Of a stretch of DNA of 64,000 bases, positions 40,262 to 56,155 are shown one piece after another. How positions within the stretch are numbered: the stretch's first letter is position 1; each line of letters begins with the position of its first letter. The DNA lies in NCBI RefSeq assembly GCF_000247815.1, contig NC_021684.1, positions 6,955,814-7,019,813 on the forward strand. The letters are read 5' to 3'. A program made the translations under genes and the position numbers. This DNA comes from Ficedula albicollis. Lineage: Eukaryota; Chordata; Aves; Passeriformes; Muscicapidae. A model generated the notes under the pieces. The model was not told the origin of the DNA. It did no database searches and saw only the letters and a list, made by a program, of their open reading frames with translations.

Positions 40262-41374
40262 GGCAGCCGTACCCGGCACTGCGCCCAGCCAGGCCCTGCC
40301 CGCTGCCCGCTGCCTTCCCCGGGCTCCCCTCCACCGGCCAACCCAGAGGGGGCTGCCCTGCCCGCAGGAGCCCCATCCGTGCCATGGATGTGTGACCCTC
40401 CAGGCCAGCATCCACCAGGGGAGCAGAGCCTGGGGTGATTGCACCGAGCCCCGGGGCTGTGGTGTGGCTTTGGTTGTCACTGGTGTCCTGTTGAGGCCCC
40501 AGGGGCTGTGCCACGGGTGAAACCCACAGGGGCTGATGACCGGCATGGCTCAGTTTGTGCCTTGCTCAAGGCGCTGCAGCATAGCCAGGGGGCAAGGTGG
40601 GATCTGTGTTCTGGCACAGTGCCCTGATAACCATCACCTCCCACTCCCCAGGGGAGAGTGTGCTGCTGCCAGAGCGAGAGGAGGACTTCCCTACCTCGTG
40701 GTGGGCACCCATCGGAGTGTGACACACCGGCATGGGCCCCTCTGGGTGTTGTGGGCACCTGCTTAGCCAGAGCCCCCCAAATCCTGCTTCCATTTGCATG
40801 GTGGTACAAGAAAGGCCAGGGGCTAACGGTGGGGCTGTAGCAGTGGGGGAAACTGAGGCATGGCACCTCATGACTACCATCATGGACAGCTTGCCCAGTG
40901 TTCAGGAGCCCACTGACTGCCCAGGGTGCCCTATCTGGTTGTCACCACTTTGGTGCTTGCTCTGTCCTTGTCCCCATTCCTATAACACAGCTCTGTGCTT
41001 GCAGGGAGGAGTGGGCAGAGCCCAGCACACTCCTGGTGATGGGCTCAGACAGGCATGGGCAGGGCTGGATGCCACTTGGCTGGGCTGCCTCTGTTTTCCC
41101 ACGGGCAGGAACAGAAGGGGTGTTTCTGAAGCCCATTATGTATGGGGTAGGATTAATGGGGGCTTAAAAATCGGGAGGGATGTGGCTGGTTCACATCCTC
41201 TCCAACTGCCAGGTCTATTCCAGTAGGGGATCCCCTCATGCCATGCCTGGAGTACCTATTCTGATGCTCAGGGCTCTCCAGACACCGTTGCAGCAGCATC
41301 GGGGAGGGATCGTGGTCTGGGGGCTGTGGGGAGGGGGCTGTAACCCGAGCTGAGTTCTTGTTTCTCTGCCCCAG
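40262..41374. other. Probable SEMA3B 5' intron
   Basis: Unique sequence between the CpG island and the first coding exon of SEMA3B. It ends in a pyrimidine tract and acceptor (TTTCTCTGCCCCAG). No coding exon was recognised. Confidence 0.45.
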
Positions 41375-41402
41375 CCGCGGCGCCACCAGCCAGACCCCAG
41401 CC

Positions 41403-46990
<5,588 letters not shown>

Positions 46991-46996
46991 AATAAA
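46991..46996 (+). terminator. SEMA3B: SEMA3B polyadenylation signal AATAAA
   Basis: Canonical AATAAA (in GCACAATAAAGCAG) about 340 bp after the end of the SEMA3B poly-C run. The next gene, OASL, converges from the other side with its own signal at 47718. Confidence 0.8.
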
Positions 46997-47717
46997 GCAG
47001 ATTCAGCCGCCCAGGGTCCTGTGTCTGACCCAGACCCCAGAAGCACTCGGGGGCAGCCTGGTGCCCCACAACGTGGACCCACTCTGGCACCCTAAGGCTA
47101 GGGGAGTGGGATGTTTGGTAACACTGGAGGGCTGAGGGAGACAAGACCTGCAGGGACATTGCCAAGGTTTATGGGTTTCCCCTAGGGTTCCAGCTTCCCC
47201 GTGCTTTCAGCTCCACTTGGAGTTCCGGAAGGTGAAAACCAAACTTCCCCAGTGCCAACAGGCAACCATTAAGGCAGTGACCAAAGGTGACCTCGGAGTC
47301 TGCTGCCTCCTGCTGTCTGCACTGGCATTAGGACACCTGGTGGCACTGGCCACATCCCACAGCCTCTGGTAACACCAGCACTGTTGCTGTTTGTGCTACT
47401 AGCACAAACCGTGTCCCAGCCCTGGCTGCACCCCACCCTGGACACTTAAGTGCAGGCAGGAGCAGGCTGAGAAAGGAGCTGTTTTATTCTCCTGAGGTCC
47501 AGCTGTCAGCAGACTGGCCTGCCTGACCCCACCAAGCACCCTGTGCTCAGAAAGCACTGCTGGACTGCACCTCTGTGTCCCTGTGCCATTCCAGCAGCTT
47601 GTGGCATTGAGGTCCCCCCTCACCCCAAAGGATTGGTGACCCCAACGCCTCTGACCACCCCATGTGACACCTGTCACTGTTCCCAACAGACCAAGCAGCT
47701 CAAGGATCTACTAAATA
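46997..47717. other. Intergenic spacer between converging SEMA3B and OASL
   Basis: About 720 bp between the two polyA signals. No gene seen. The spacer is continuous, with no poly-C run, so the SEMA3B-OASL linkage is directly read. Confidence 0.7.
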
Positions 47718-47723
47718 TTTATT
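47718..47723 (-). terminator. OASL: OASL polyadenylation signal AATAAA
   Basis: TTTATT on the given strand, AATAAA on the minus strand, about 80 nt after the OASL stop codon. Confidence 0.8.
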
Positions 47724-47800
47724 TCCAGCATGACAGGAGGGTACACAGGGGCATGGGCTGGTGCTGAGGGCAACGCTCAGGAGGGCAAGCAGGCAGGCCT

Positions 47801-49839
47801 TTAGGGGAGCTGGAGGCCTGTGCCCCCCCGGAGCCGCAGGAGCATGTAGATTGTGCTCATGGGCTTGACGTCGTAGTGCGCCAGCGTGTGCCGGTCCTCC
47901 AGCTCCCTGGAGCCATAGGTCAGGCGCTGCTCACTGGCAGGAGGCCCTTGCCGGGCCTGGATCTGCTCCTTCAGCTGTCGGACAGTGTCAGTGGGCAGCA
48001 CCGTGTAGGTCCTGGTCTGATTCTTATCATCCTTGACCAAGACCTCCATCTTCTGGGGCTCAGTCTGCAGCAGCACCAGCGTGGTGTTGTAGAAGATGCC
48101 ATACGTGGCCAGGGTATCACAGTCCTGTAGGATGTTGTTTCTGCCTGACTCCTGCTGTGCCAAGCGCTGTGTGTATGGTGAGATGCCCCACTCCTGCTGA
48201 ATCATCTCCTTCAGATGCCCAATGGTGGTGTAGGGGCTGACAATCCTGGTCAATCTGGCGCCTGACAGCCGCACCACCTCAATGGTCACGAGCCGGGCTG
48301 GCTGCAGGGACAGGAGAGCGGGTGGGCAAAGACAGCAGGGGCAGGGGTGGGGGACCGTGATGCTCACAGGCTCAGGCAGCCTTACCTGCACGTTCCAGGG
48401 CTGGAGATTTTGAAGGCAGGGCAGTGAGCCGCAGTCTCTGGCAGCTTCCCGCGCCATCAAGTCCCAGTTCTTGTCTTGGCCCAGGATCCCCGTGGGGTCA
48501 GCAGGGTCCAGGATGACAGGGCTGCAAACACAGAGAGCGGGCATTGCTGTCAGCCCTGGTCAGTACCATGGGGCCAGCAGGCACAGTCCTGCTGGGCATG
48601 GTCCTCACCGGGGGCTGCACAGCAACCTCTTGACATGGGCACCAATCTCTCTGTGCTGGAGTGAGTAGTACTTCTCCCAGTAGATGCAGATCAGTCGGGG
48701 CTGGCGCAGCAGTTCCAGCACTGTGCGAAAGCCCTGAGCCATGTCAAAGGCCTCAGAGGAACCTGTGCCCTCCTCCCAAGCGTAGATGGTCAGCAGCTCC
48801 AGGGCATACTTGGGGGGCAGGTGCGCATTGGGGTACTTTGGACTCAGCTGGGGAGAAGACAGAGATGGGGATAAGGGCTGGCTGGCTGGGTGTCTGTTGG
48901 GAACTGGGAAAGCTGGGCAGCTCCTACCTCCTTGTACCAGTGCTTGACCAGGCGCAGGAGGTTCTTCAGCTTGGCAGGGTAACGCTTCACAAACATCTTC
49001 TGCAGCTCAGTGAAGCAGGGGGAAAACTCCCCGGGGTGGCTGCTGGCATACAGGAGCCTCACATACACTTCTGCATTTGGTGGGGCATCTTGGGTCACCT
49101 GCCCTGTGGGGTGAAAAGGAGGGTGAGAGCCATCCCAGCACTGACACCATTACCTGTCCCTGTGCCAGCCTGCAGCCCTTACCCAAAGCATCATAGGCAG
49201 GCAGGATGTCCACATCAATGGACTCTCCAGTCACCTTGGAGGACAGAGTAAGGCTGAGGGAGCGCGGTGTGTTGTCAGGCCCCTTGTACTTGGGCTCACT
49301 GATGAACACATCGAACTGCAACCTCTCCCTGCAAGCCTTCAGCCTTATCATGATCAAATCCAGGATAAGCTTTCTGTTCTTCTTCTGCTCCTCGTAGCTG
49401 GGTAAGCAGCTGAGGAAGAGCACCACATCAGCATCAGAGTTGTTCTTCAGAGCTGTGCCCTTTCCTGCTGATCCACCCTGCAGAGAGACCCTGCCTGCTC
49501 AGCACCACTGCCAGCACCAGGATTGGCTGCCACCACTCCTGGAGCTCCCAAGGGAAACTGAGGCAGGGCAGGAGCTGGAGCATGGGACAGTGGGAAGGGC
49601 GGCAGCAGGGGTGGCAGCTGACCCCCAAGCCAGGCAGCACTCACCTTGACAGTCTTTAGGACGTGGATGTCATCCTCAAAGCAGTCCCTCTTCAGGAATT
49701 CACAGATTAGCCACACTGTCTCCCTCACCTGTGTGGTGAACACTTGGCTGGGCTGCAGGGTTTCTGCGATCCAGGCATCCAATCTCTTGGCGGTTACTGC
49801 TCTCAGTCCGTACGTGGGTGTCACCTGATCCACATCCAT
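47801..49839 (-). CDS. OASL: OASL, 2'-5'-oligoadenylate synthetase-like with two ubiquitin-like domains
   Basis: Interferon-induced antiviral protein: the OAS fold senses dsRNA and makes 2-5A from ATP, activating RNase L; the ubiquitin-like tail supports RIG-I signalling in mammals. Exons: 49839-49645, 49477-49183, 49103-48928, 48847-48609, 48521-48386, 48301-47801, in frame for 513 residues; human OASL is about 514. An upstream in-frame ATG at 49908 would add 23 residues; MDVDQVTPTYGLRAV is preferred on length. GGSAGKGTALKNNSDADVV gives the P-loop-like motif and Asp80/Asp82, and IDVDILPAYDALGQ supplies the third Asp (155). All three catalytic aspartates are thus present, unlike human OASL, so enzymatic activity is plausible. 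The last exon encodes two UBLs. The second ends LRLRGG, as ubiquitin does, then TGLQLP. A TATA-like box lies at 49947 and ISREs at 50639-50676. Confidence 0.96.
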
Positions 49840-49946
49840 GCTGACAGATGTGTCGCTCCCTTTGCCCTTTTCTGACTTGCGGCCGCCTCCGTCTACTCCC
49901 GCCAGCATCCGCCTTCCCCCCGCAGCCTGCTCCTGTCTGCAGCAGC

Positions 49947-49953
49947 TTTTAAA
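49947..49953 (-). promoter_or_regulatory. OASL: TATA-like box upstream of OASL
   Basis: TTTAAAA on the minus strand, about 40 nt upstream of the 49908 ATG and 108 nt upstream of the 49839 ATG. An ATF/AP-1-like TGATGCGTCA lies about 25 bp further up. This suggests transcription starts near 49920. Confidence 0.45.
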
Positions 49954-50638
49954 CCTTCGCGGGCCACCGCCCTGATGCGTCACCGCTGGGAACTTAAGGT
50001 GGCCCCAGGTCGTTCCCACGCACCCCCCGGCTGTCCCCGCTGCCACCACCGCGGGGGCTGGGAGGGGGCAGAGCGGCTGCTCATCATCCTGACATCCAGC
50101 TCGGGTGCTGGTGGCAGAGAGGCAGCTGCCTGCAGCCGGGCTCTGGGCTGCTGTGGGACCTCATAGCCCCGGTGCCTTCGGTGACCCAGGGTTTTCCCCG
50201 GGTGCCCAGTTGGGCAAAGGCAGGGCTCCATCGCAGGCACCAGTCCCATGCTGGGAGCTCAAGTGTTTGGGCCGGGGCACAGCCAGCGCTGGGACATGGC
50301 TCATGCTGTGCCATGGTGTCAGCAGGGGCAATGGCATGTGGCCAGTGCCACCATGGGCAATGGAATGAGGCTGTCACCAGTAGCAGATGCCCTGGCATCA
50401 CTGTAGGCAATGAGATGTAGTCATAGCCATTTTCACCGAGGCTCCTGGCGTCAACACCACCAGTGGGACACAGCTGATGCCAGCATCACCAGGAAGGCTG
50501 GTGCCCTCCCTTGCAGTGGGATGCAGCCGGTGCCAGCGTCACTAGAGCCCCCGGTGCCCCTTGATCCCGGGAGCAGGAGGCAGCAGCTAGTACGTGTGGG
50601 ATGTTGTGGCCCGTGCTACCTTAAGCTGGGAAATCAGG

Positions 50639-50676
50639 AGTTTCAGTTTCTGTTCCTGTCGCAATTTCAGTTTCTG
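50639..50676 (-). promoter_or_regulatory. OASL: Pair of interferon-stimulated response elements upstream of OASL
   Basis: On the minus strand CAGAAACTGAAACT (50652-50639) is a full match to the ISRE core GAAANNGAAACT. A second copy, CAGAAACTGAAAT (50676-50664), lies 24 bp away. They sit about 0.7-0.8 kb upstream of the OASL start, in the expected direction for an IRF/ISGF3-responsive gene. Confidence 0.65.
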
Positions 50677-50799
50677 GCTCTGCCAAGCTGGAATCGAAAG
50701 AGCAAAGGAACCCGCGACTGCCCCCCTGGTTCAAATAAACCGGGAAGAGCCAAATAGCAGAAAGTCACACCTGGGAACTCGGCGCAGGGCCAGACAGGG

Positions 50800-51175
50800 C
50801 CAGGAGGATGGGCGGAGGCTGTAGGCAGAGGGGCAGTGCACTCCTGGGAGCAGGAATGGGAAGAGGAACAGGATAGGGAATAGGGGCAGGATAGGGAATA
50901 GGGGCAGGATAGGGAGAAAAGGCAGGAGCAAAAAGGGGCAGGGAGTCAAGACAGGGGCAGGAGACAGGCAGAGGCTGGGGAGAGCAAGAGAGGGAGGGAG
51001 GGGCAGGGATAGGGACAAGGATGGGGCAGGCAAAGGTCAGCAGCAGGGGCAGGGATATGAGTAAGAGGGAAATAGGGTCCTTTTGGGGTCAGGGACAAGG
51101 ATGGGGTACAAATAGGGCAGAGGAGAGATGGACAGGGACAGGGACAGGGACATAGTCAGGAGAAGGGACAAGGAC
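50800..51175. repeat. Purine-rich GGGCAGGGATAGGGA simple repeat
   Basis: Long runs of GGGCAGGATAGGGAATA, GGGACAAGGATGGGG and GGGACAGGGACAGG units. Similar sequence reappears at 51400-51575, 52070-52140 and 52660-52775, so the mobile elements in between look inserted into one expanding purine-rich repeat. Confidence 0.8.
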
Positions 51176-51182
51176 CGAAGTA

Positions 51183-51391
51183 GAGATATTGGATATTAGG
51201 AAAAAGTTTTTTATGGAAAGAGTGATAAAGTACTGGAATTGTCTGCCTGGGGAGGTGGTGGAGTCACTGTCCCAGATGTGTTTCAAAAAGACTGGTTGTG
51301 GCACTCAGTACCATGGTTTAGTTCAGGTGTTAGGGCATGGGATGGACTCTATGATCTTGAAGGTCTCTTCCAATCCAGTGATTCTGTGATT
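51183..51391 (+). mobile_element. CR1-type LINE 3' fragment
   Basis: The text ATTAGGAAAAAGTTTTTTAT, then GGGGAGGTGGTGGAGTCACT, then GATCTTGAAGGTCTCTTCCA and ending CAGTGATTCTGTGAT matches the familiar 3' end of the avian CR1 retroposon as I recall it. It is a 5'-truncated copy of about 209 bp with no intact reading frame. Confidence 0.88.
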
Positions 51392-51575
51392 GGCAGCAGC
51401 AGCAAATGGCCAGGTCAGGGATGCAGGCAGGAGCAGGGATCGGTGTCACCTTACTGTTGAGTGACACCAAGGCAGGAATACAGGCAAGGGCAGGGATATT
51501 AGGAGGAGAGGGAGGGAGAGGACCGGCACTGGGGACAGGGTTACAGGCAGGGGCAGAGCTGTGGGCAGGGACAGG

Positions 51576-52066
51576 TGTCACGAGCATTTCACACCTGGCC
51601 CAGGCAGCCTGAAGAGCAAAACGAGGACACCAAGATAAGCACGACAAGAGACATTCTTTATTCACACCCAGGGGTTGTCCCAGACTAATTGAGGCACCCC
51701 AAATATGGGTTCACATGTGGCTTTCACACCCTTCAACTGTTGGGGTACAGCAAGGTTCCACCAGTTCCGTGCTGTCCAGATGGCTTTGTAAATAAAGCAA
51801 GTGCAATTCTATGGCTTTGGCATCCTTCTTTCCTCGTTGTGGAGTCAGCCTCACTACCTCAAGGGGTGTTTATCTGTGAGGCCAGATGATGGGAGGATCC
51901 CACAGAGGTGTTGGAGGGCCCAGGCTGTGGGCCTTACCTGCCTGCCTGCCCAATCACAGTTATGCAATGTACAACATAACAGGAGGTATATAGATCTTAG
52001 TAAAGGCCAAACCATTAAATACTAGAAAGACTAATTGGTGCTTTACTTAGGGAATGGGATTTTCCT
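51576..52066 (-). mobile_element. LTR-like fragment (endogenous retrovirus remnant)
   Basis: Read on the minus strand, this AT-richer block contains a TATATA-type box, an AATAAA polyA signal (complement of 51657-51662) followed by a GT/T-rich stretch, and an end in GTGACA, the layout of U3-R-U5. It is bounded on both sides by the purine-rich repeat. No target-site duplication was clear. Family not identified. Confidence 0.45.
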
Positions 52067-52139
52067 AGTGAGATGCAGGCAGGGATAGTGAGTGGCCAGC
52101 TATGGAGCCAGGACAGAGACAGGGGCAGGGATGTGCAGA

Positions 52140-52665
52140 AAATCATGTTAGGAAAAGCCAGTGTCCATAAAGGAGACAGAGGAGTCCTGCAAATTTATAT
52201 GAAAAAAGGTAGAGACTCCACTGGGTCATGCCCCCATGGGGTTTCTCTCCTGACATTCGAACGATGCAGCCTCCTTTTATCCTAACTCCTGGCTGCATGT
52301 TGCTCTCTTCCTTTCCCCATTGGCTGAGGCACTAGGAAGGTACAGCCTTTCTGAACCGCCTACCACATTTCTCCCTTGGACATGTTATTTTCCTCTAAAG
52401 TTCAGGCTGAGTTCTGCAATAGACTTCATGTGGACCCATTTGTCTATTGCCCTGAAGTTCAGGAATTCAAGGTTGAGGAATTCAAACCGTAGTCAAACTA
52501 TCTGGGTGCTGTACCAAACCTGTGTCGCTTGAGGTTAGTAGAGACATTAAGATCCATTCCAAACACAGGAACACCCATTTCTCCTAAAGACCCTCACCCA
52601 TGGAATTGTTTGTAATGACAAACAGTCATTCAGTACACATCTTTCCTATCAGGGACCAGGGATGA
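52140..52665 (-). mobile_element. Endogenous-retrovirus-like remnant: LTR start plus internal 3' end
   Basis: On the minus strand a purine tract AAGGGAGAAA (complement of 52377-52368) directly precedes TGTGGTAGG, as a polypurine tract precedes an LTR. CCAATGG (about 52318-52325) and GGATAAAAGG (52282-52273) follow at promoter-like spacing. Sequence from 52368 to 52665 would be the 3' internal part and has only short broken frames. It is an old, defective copy. Together with 51576-52066 it may be one element split by the purine-rich repeat. Confidence 0.45.
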
Positions 52666-52775
52666 AGATAGCGTCAGGACAGGGAGAGGAGCAGGGATAC
52701 TGAGGGAGAAGGGATGAACACAGCGCCAGGGAGAAGGGCAGAGAGAGGGTCAGAGAAACGGTCAGAGAGACAGGC

Positions 52776-53216
52776 AAGAACAGGGACAGCGACAGGGACA
52801 CGGGACCGGGGCAGGGAGAAGAGCAAGAACAGGGACAGCGACAGGGACACGGGACCGGGGCAGGGAGAAGAGCAAGAACAGGGACAGCGACAGGGACACG
52901 GGACCGGGGCAGGGAGAAGAGCAAGAACAGGGACAGCGACAGGGACACGGGACCGGGGCAGGGAGAAGAGCAAGAACAGGGACAGCGACAGGGACACGGG
53001 ACCGGGGCAGGGAGAAGAGCAAGAACAGGGACAGCGACAGGGACACGGGACCGGGGCAGGGAGAAGAGCAAGAACAGGGACAGCGACAGGGACACGGGAC
53101 CGGGGCAGGGAGAAGAGCAAGAACAGGGACAGCGACAGGGACACGGGACCGGGGCAGGGAGAAGAGCAAGAACAGGGACAGCGACAGGGACACGGGACCG
53201 GGGCAGGGAGAAGAGC
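52776..53216. repeat. 49-bp minisatellite, nine perfect tandem copies
   Basis: The unit begins AAGAACAGGGACAGCGACAG and ends GGCAGGGAGAAGAGC. Copies start at 52776, 52825, 52874, 52923, 52972, 53021, 53070, 53119 and 53168, with no difference seen between copies. It is G-rich on the plus strand with frequent GGG runs. As 49 is not a multiple of three, the frame rotates through the array, and it stays open on the plus strand throughout. It ends 22 nt before a strong donor (GTGAGT at 53239) and 128 nt before the first secure IFRD2 exon. Confidence 0.97.
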
Positions 53217-53344
53217 AGCTCCCGCCGCGCCGCGCGCCGTGAGTGGGGGGGACCCGGGCGAGGGGAGCGGGGCAGCGCGGCCGAGCGCGGCATGGCCGGG
53301 CTGACAGCGCCGGGTTCACACCAGTCTGCTCCGCACCCTCGCAG

Positions 53345-56155
53345 GCGGCACCGGCAGCGCCCGGGCGAGCTCGCCCGGCAGCGAGGAGGAGGCCGGCAGC
53401 GAGGTGCTGAGCCACTGCAGCAGTGCCAGCGAGAGCGCCTGCCCCGCCGACGAGGGAGCAGGTGAGGCACGCGGACCCCACGGTGACCCCCAGGTGGGTC
53501 GCGGTGTCCCCCGCCCTCGGGCTCCCCGGCTTCACGTGGTGCTGCCCGGGCAGGGAGCGAGGCGGCGAGTGAGCAAGGCCAGGAGGAGGAGGTAGAGGAC
53601 AGGCTGAAAGAGCACATGGACAGCCTCCTGGAGAAGAGGTGAGGAGCGGCTGTCGCCCCCGTGGGCGCTGGGGCACGCTGCCCGTCCCTGCCGGCGCTGC
53701 CAGCCCGGGGCAGGGACGTGCCCCGTGCCGGGACGCGCCAGCCGTGACTCCCGCGGTGTCTCGCAGCGCCAAGGCGCGGCAGGCGGCCCTGCAGAGCCTG
53801 CGCCTGGCCCTGGCCTCCAGAACCCTGTCCGAGTTCCTGCTGGAGCGCCGCCTCACGCTCACCGACTCCCTGGAGAAGTGCCTCAAGAAAGGTCAGGTGC
53901 GGGCGGCGGGGGGCGGCGGGGCCGCTCAGCCGTGTCTGAGGGAGCTCTCTCCTCTTCCCACAGGTAAAGGGGAGGAACAGGCGCTGGCGGCCACCGTCCT
54001 CACCCTGCTCTGCCTCCAGATGGGCTCTGGCCCGGAGGGAGAAGAGGTGTTCCGCAGCCTGAAGCCCCTGCTCGTCAGCGTCCTGACAGATCGCACAGCC
54101 AGCCCCAGTGCCCGGCAGAGCGTAAGGCCCGGCCCCTTTCCTCCTGGGGCACCTCCGTGGTGGGGAGAGCCCAGGCAATGCCTTTGGGAGCCCCTGCAGT
54201 CCCGGGAGGGTGACAGGATTGGGTCCTGTGGAGCGTGGTGGGGCAAAGCAGGGGCACCCAACCCGGCTGCCCCTTGGCTGGGTGCTGGATCAGGCCCAGC
54301 ATGATCCAGCCAGGCCTGATCTGTGTTTCCCTCACTTCTCTTGCCAGTGTGCCACGGCCCTGGGTATGTGCTGCTACATTGCTGCTGCTGACCTCGAGGT
54401 AACTGCGCCTGGGTGCCATCTGTACCCCTGCAAGAGGGCACCCTGGGGCTGCCATGCCACCTGCCCTCAGCCCACAGTGCCAGGGCAGCCTGGAGCTGAG
54501 CTGGAGTAGGGGTACGGGGACATCGGTGATAGCCCAGGCCCCTTCCCTGGGCAGCCTGGAGCTGAGCTGGGGGGAGGTCTGTGTTGCAGAGATGGGGTGT
54601 TGTGGGTGGAGTCGCCTCTCCTGCCCCAAGGGGCTTCTGGCACCCCTTGGCATGGTGGGTCTCTTTTGGTCCCCAGTGCACAGTTCACTGTGGCATCTTC
54701 ATGGCAACTGTAGTCTGACTAGCAAGTTTCTCTCCTCCAGGACCTGGTTTCATGCCTGTCCTGCTTGGAGGGCATCTTCAGTCCGCCCAGCACAGGTGAA
54801 GGGGGTTCGGCACCTGCACAGCACGGGCCTCTGCACTGCAGTGCGCTCCAGTCATGGTCCCTGCTCCTCACCATCTGCCCCCCCTCCCACCTCAGAAGCA
54901 TTTTGGACAAGTGAGTGGGGTGTGGAGTGAGTGGAGGCTGGTGTGGGGCAGCCAGCTGGGGAGCACAGTGCCCCTGGGGCGCTGCTTGCCCTCCCCGACT
55001 GCCCTCTTGCCTCCCTGTCGCAGTCGCTGGCTGCAGCTGCCCCCACTGCTGACCAGCAGCAGCGTTGCCCTGCGCATCCTGGCCGGGGAAACAATTGCGC
55101 TGCTCTTCGAGCTGGCCCAGGACCTGGAGGTAAGGCACGGGCTGTGGCAATGGGAGCAGTGGTAGGCACTAACCAGGCAGCGGGGACGGAGTTGGCCTGA
55201 CACCCTGGCCATGCTCTGGCTGAGCTGGCATTGACCAGCATCACCAGCAGGTGCCCAGGCAGAGGGGCTGGCCCCAGTGATGCCCCAGCCCTGTCCTGGC
55301 TACGGCAGTGCACAATGCCTGGAGCTCATCCCTCTAAATCCCCTGCTTTTTGGCAGGAGGACTTGTGCCACCAAAATACAGAGTTCCTGTGCACCCAACT
55401 CAAGGTCCTGGCTACGGAGAGCAACAAGTACCGAGCCAAGACAGACCGACGGAGGCAGCGATCCATCTTCCGAGACATCCTGCGATTCATCGAGGTACCG
55501 GAGCCTGGTGGTGCCCTGCCCTGCCACTGTCTGGCTGCTTCCCAGCTGCCTGATGATTCCTCTCTGTGGAGAGCCAGGGGACACATAGGGCTGGTGCCCA
55601 GGTTATTGCTGATGCCCCTCTCTCTGCTCAGAGTGGGGAGTACCAGGAGGAGACCATCCGATTTGGCCTGGAGTGCATGTACCTGGACAGCTGGGCACGC
55701 CAGCGCACCTACCAAGCATTTAAGGAGGTGCTGGGCTCCGGCATCCACCACCACCTCCAGGTAGGGGCTGGGCAGATGCACCTGGAAGTGCTGGGCTGGT
55801 GCTGGTGGGTGTTGACAGACTCCTGCTTTCACAGAACAATGAGCTGCTACGGGAGATCTTTGGCCTCGGGCCCCCCTTGGTGCTGGATGCGGCTGCTCTG
55901 AAAGCCAGCAAGGTCTCCCGCTTTGAGAAGGTGGCTGCCACCTCCCAGATTTGTGCCCTCAGTCCCCTCCTCTGCCACCATGGGCTCCAGCTGAGTGCCT
56001 GAGTGTGGTGGGTGCTGCTGGGGAGGTGGGCAAAGGGACATCCCTAACCTTTCTCTCCTTCCCTCTCCTTCCAGCACCTCTACAACTCGGCTGCCTTCAA
56101 AGCCCGCACCAAAGCCCGGAGCCGCGTGCGGGACAAGCGGGCGGATGTGCTGTGA
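53345..56155 (+). CDS. IFRD2: IFRD2, interferon-related developmental regulator 2 (N-terminus unresolved)
   Basis: Armadillo-like protein that binds inactive ribosomes and represses translation during differentiation. Exons: 53345-53461, 53554-53638, 53767-53891, 53964-54121, 54348-54398, 54741-54910, 55024-55129, 55357-55494, 55632-55760, 55835-55930, 56075-56155, giving 417 residues after the first two bases. Diagnostic blocks are LQSLRLALASR, FLLERRLTL, KGEEQALAATVL, ETIALLFELA, SNKYRAKTDRRRQRS, YLDSWARQR and FKEVLGSGIHHHLQNNELLR. The basic C-terminus FKARTKARSRVRDKRADVL is the ribosome-inserting tail. The first exon should end with one leftover base. A candidate donor at 53239 follows the minisatellite, but no in-frame ATG was found there, so about 20 N-terminal residues are missing. 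Human IFRD2 is about 442 residues. Confidence 0.93.

Noticed and set aside
51576..52665. A single intact LTR from 52367 down to 51576
   Set aside because: The purine-rich repeat of the flanks also appears at about 52070-52140 within it, so two fragments are more consistent than one uninterrupted LTR. No target-site duplication supported a single unit.
52776..53216. CRISPR-like array
   Set aside because: Copies are head-to-tail with no spacers, in a vertebrate genome, so this is a minisatellite.
53292..53294. ATG at 53292 as the IFRD2 start codon
   Set aside because: Its frame does not match the frame of the first secure IFRD2 exon (GGC ACC GGC AGC at 53347) when read through without splicing.
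52649..54178. 509-codon minus-strand frame and 374-codon overlapping frame over the minisatellite
   Set aside because: They are generated by the rotating 49-bp repeat and lie antisense to solid IFRD2 exons. Composition is repeat-driven (Ser/Leu/Pro/Cys) with no domain.
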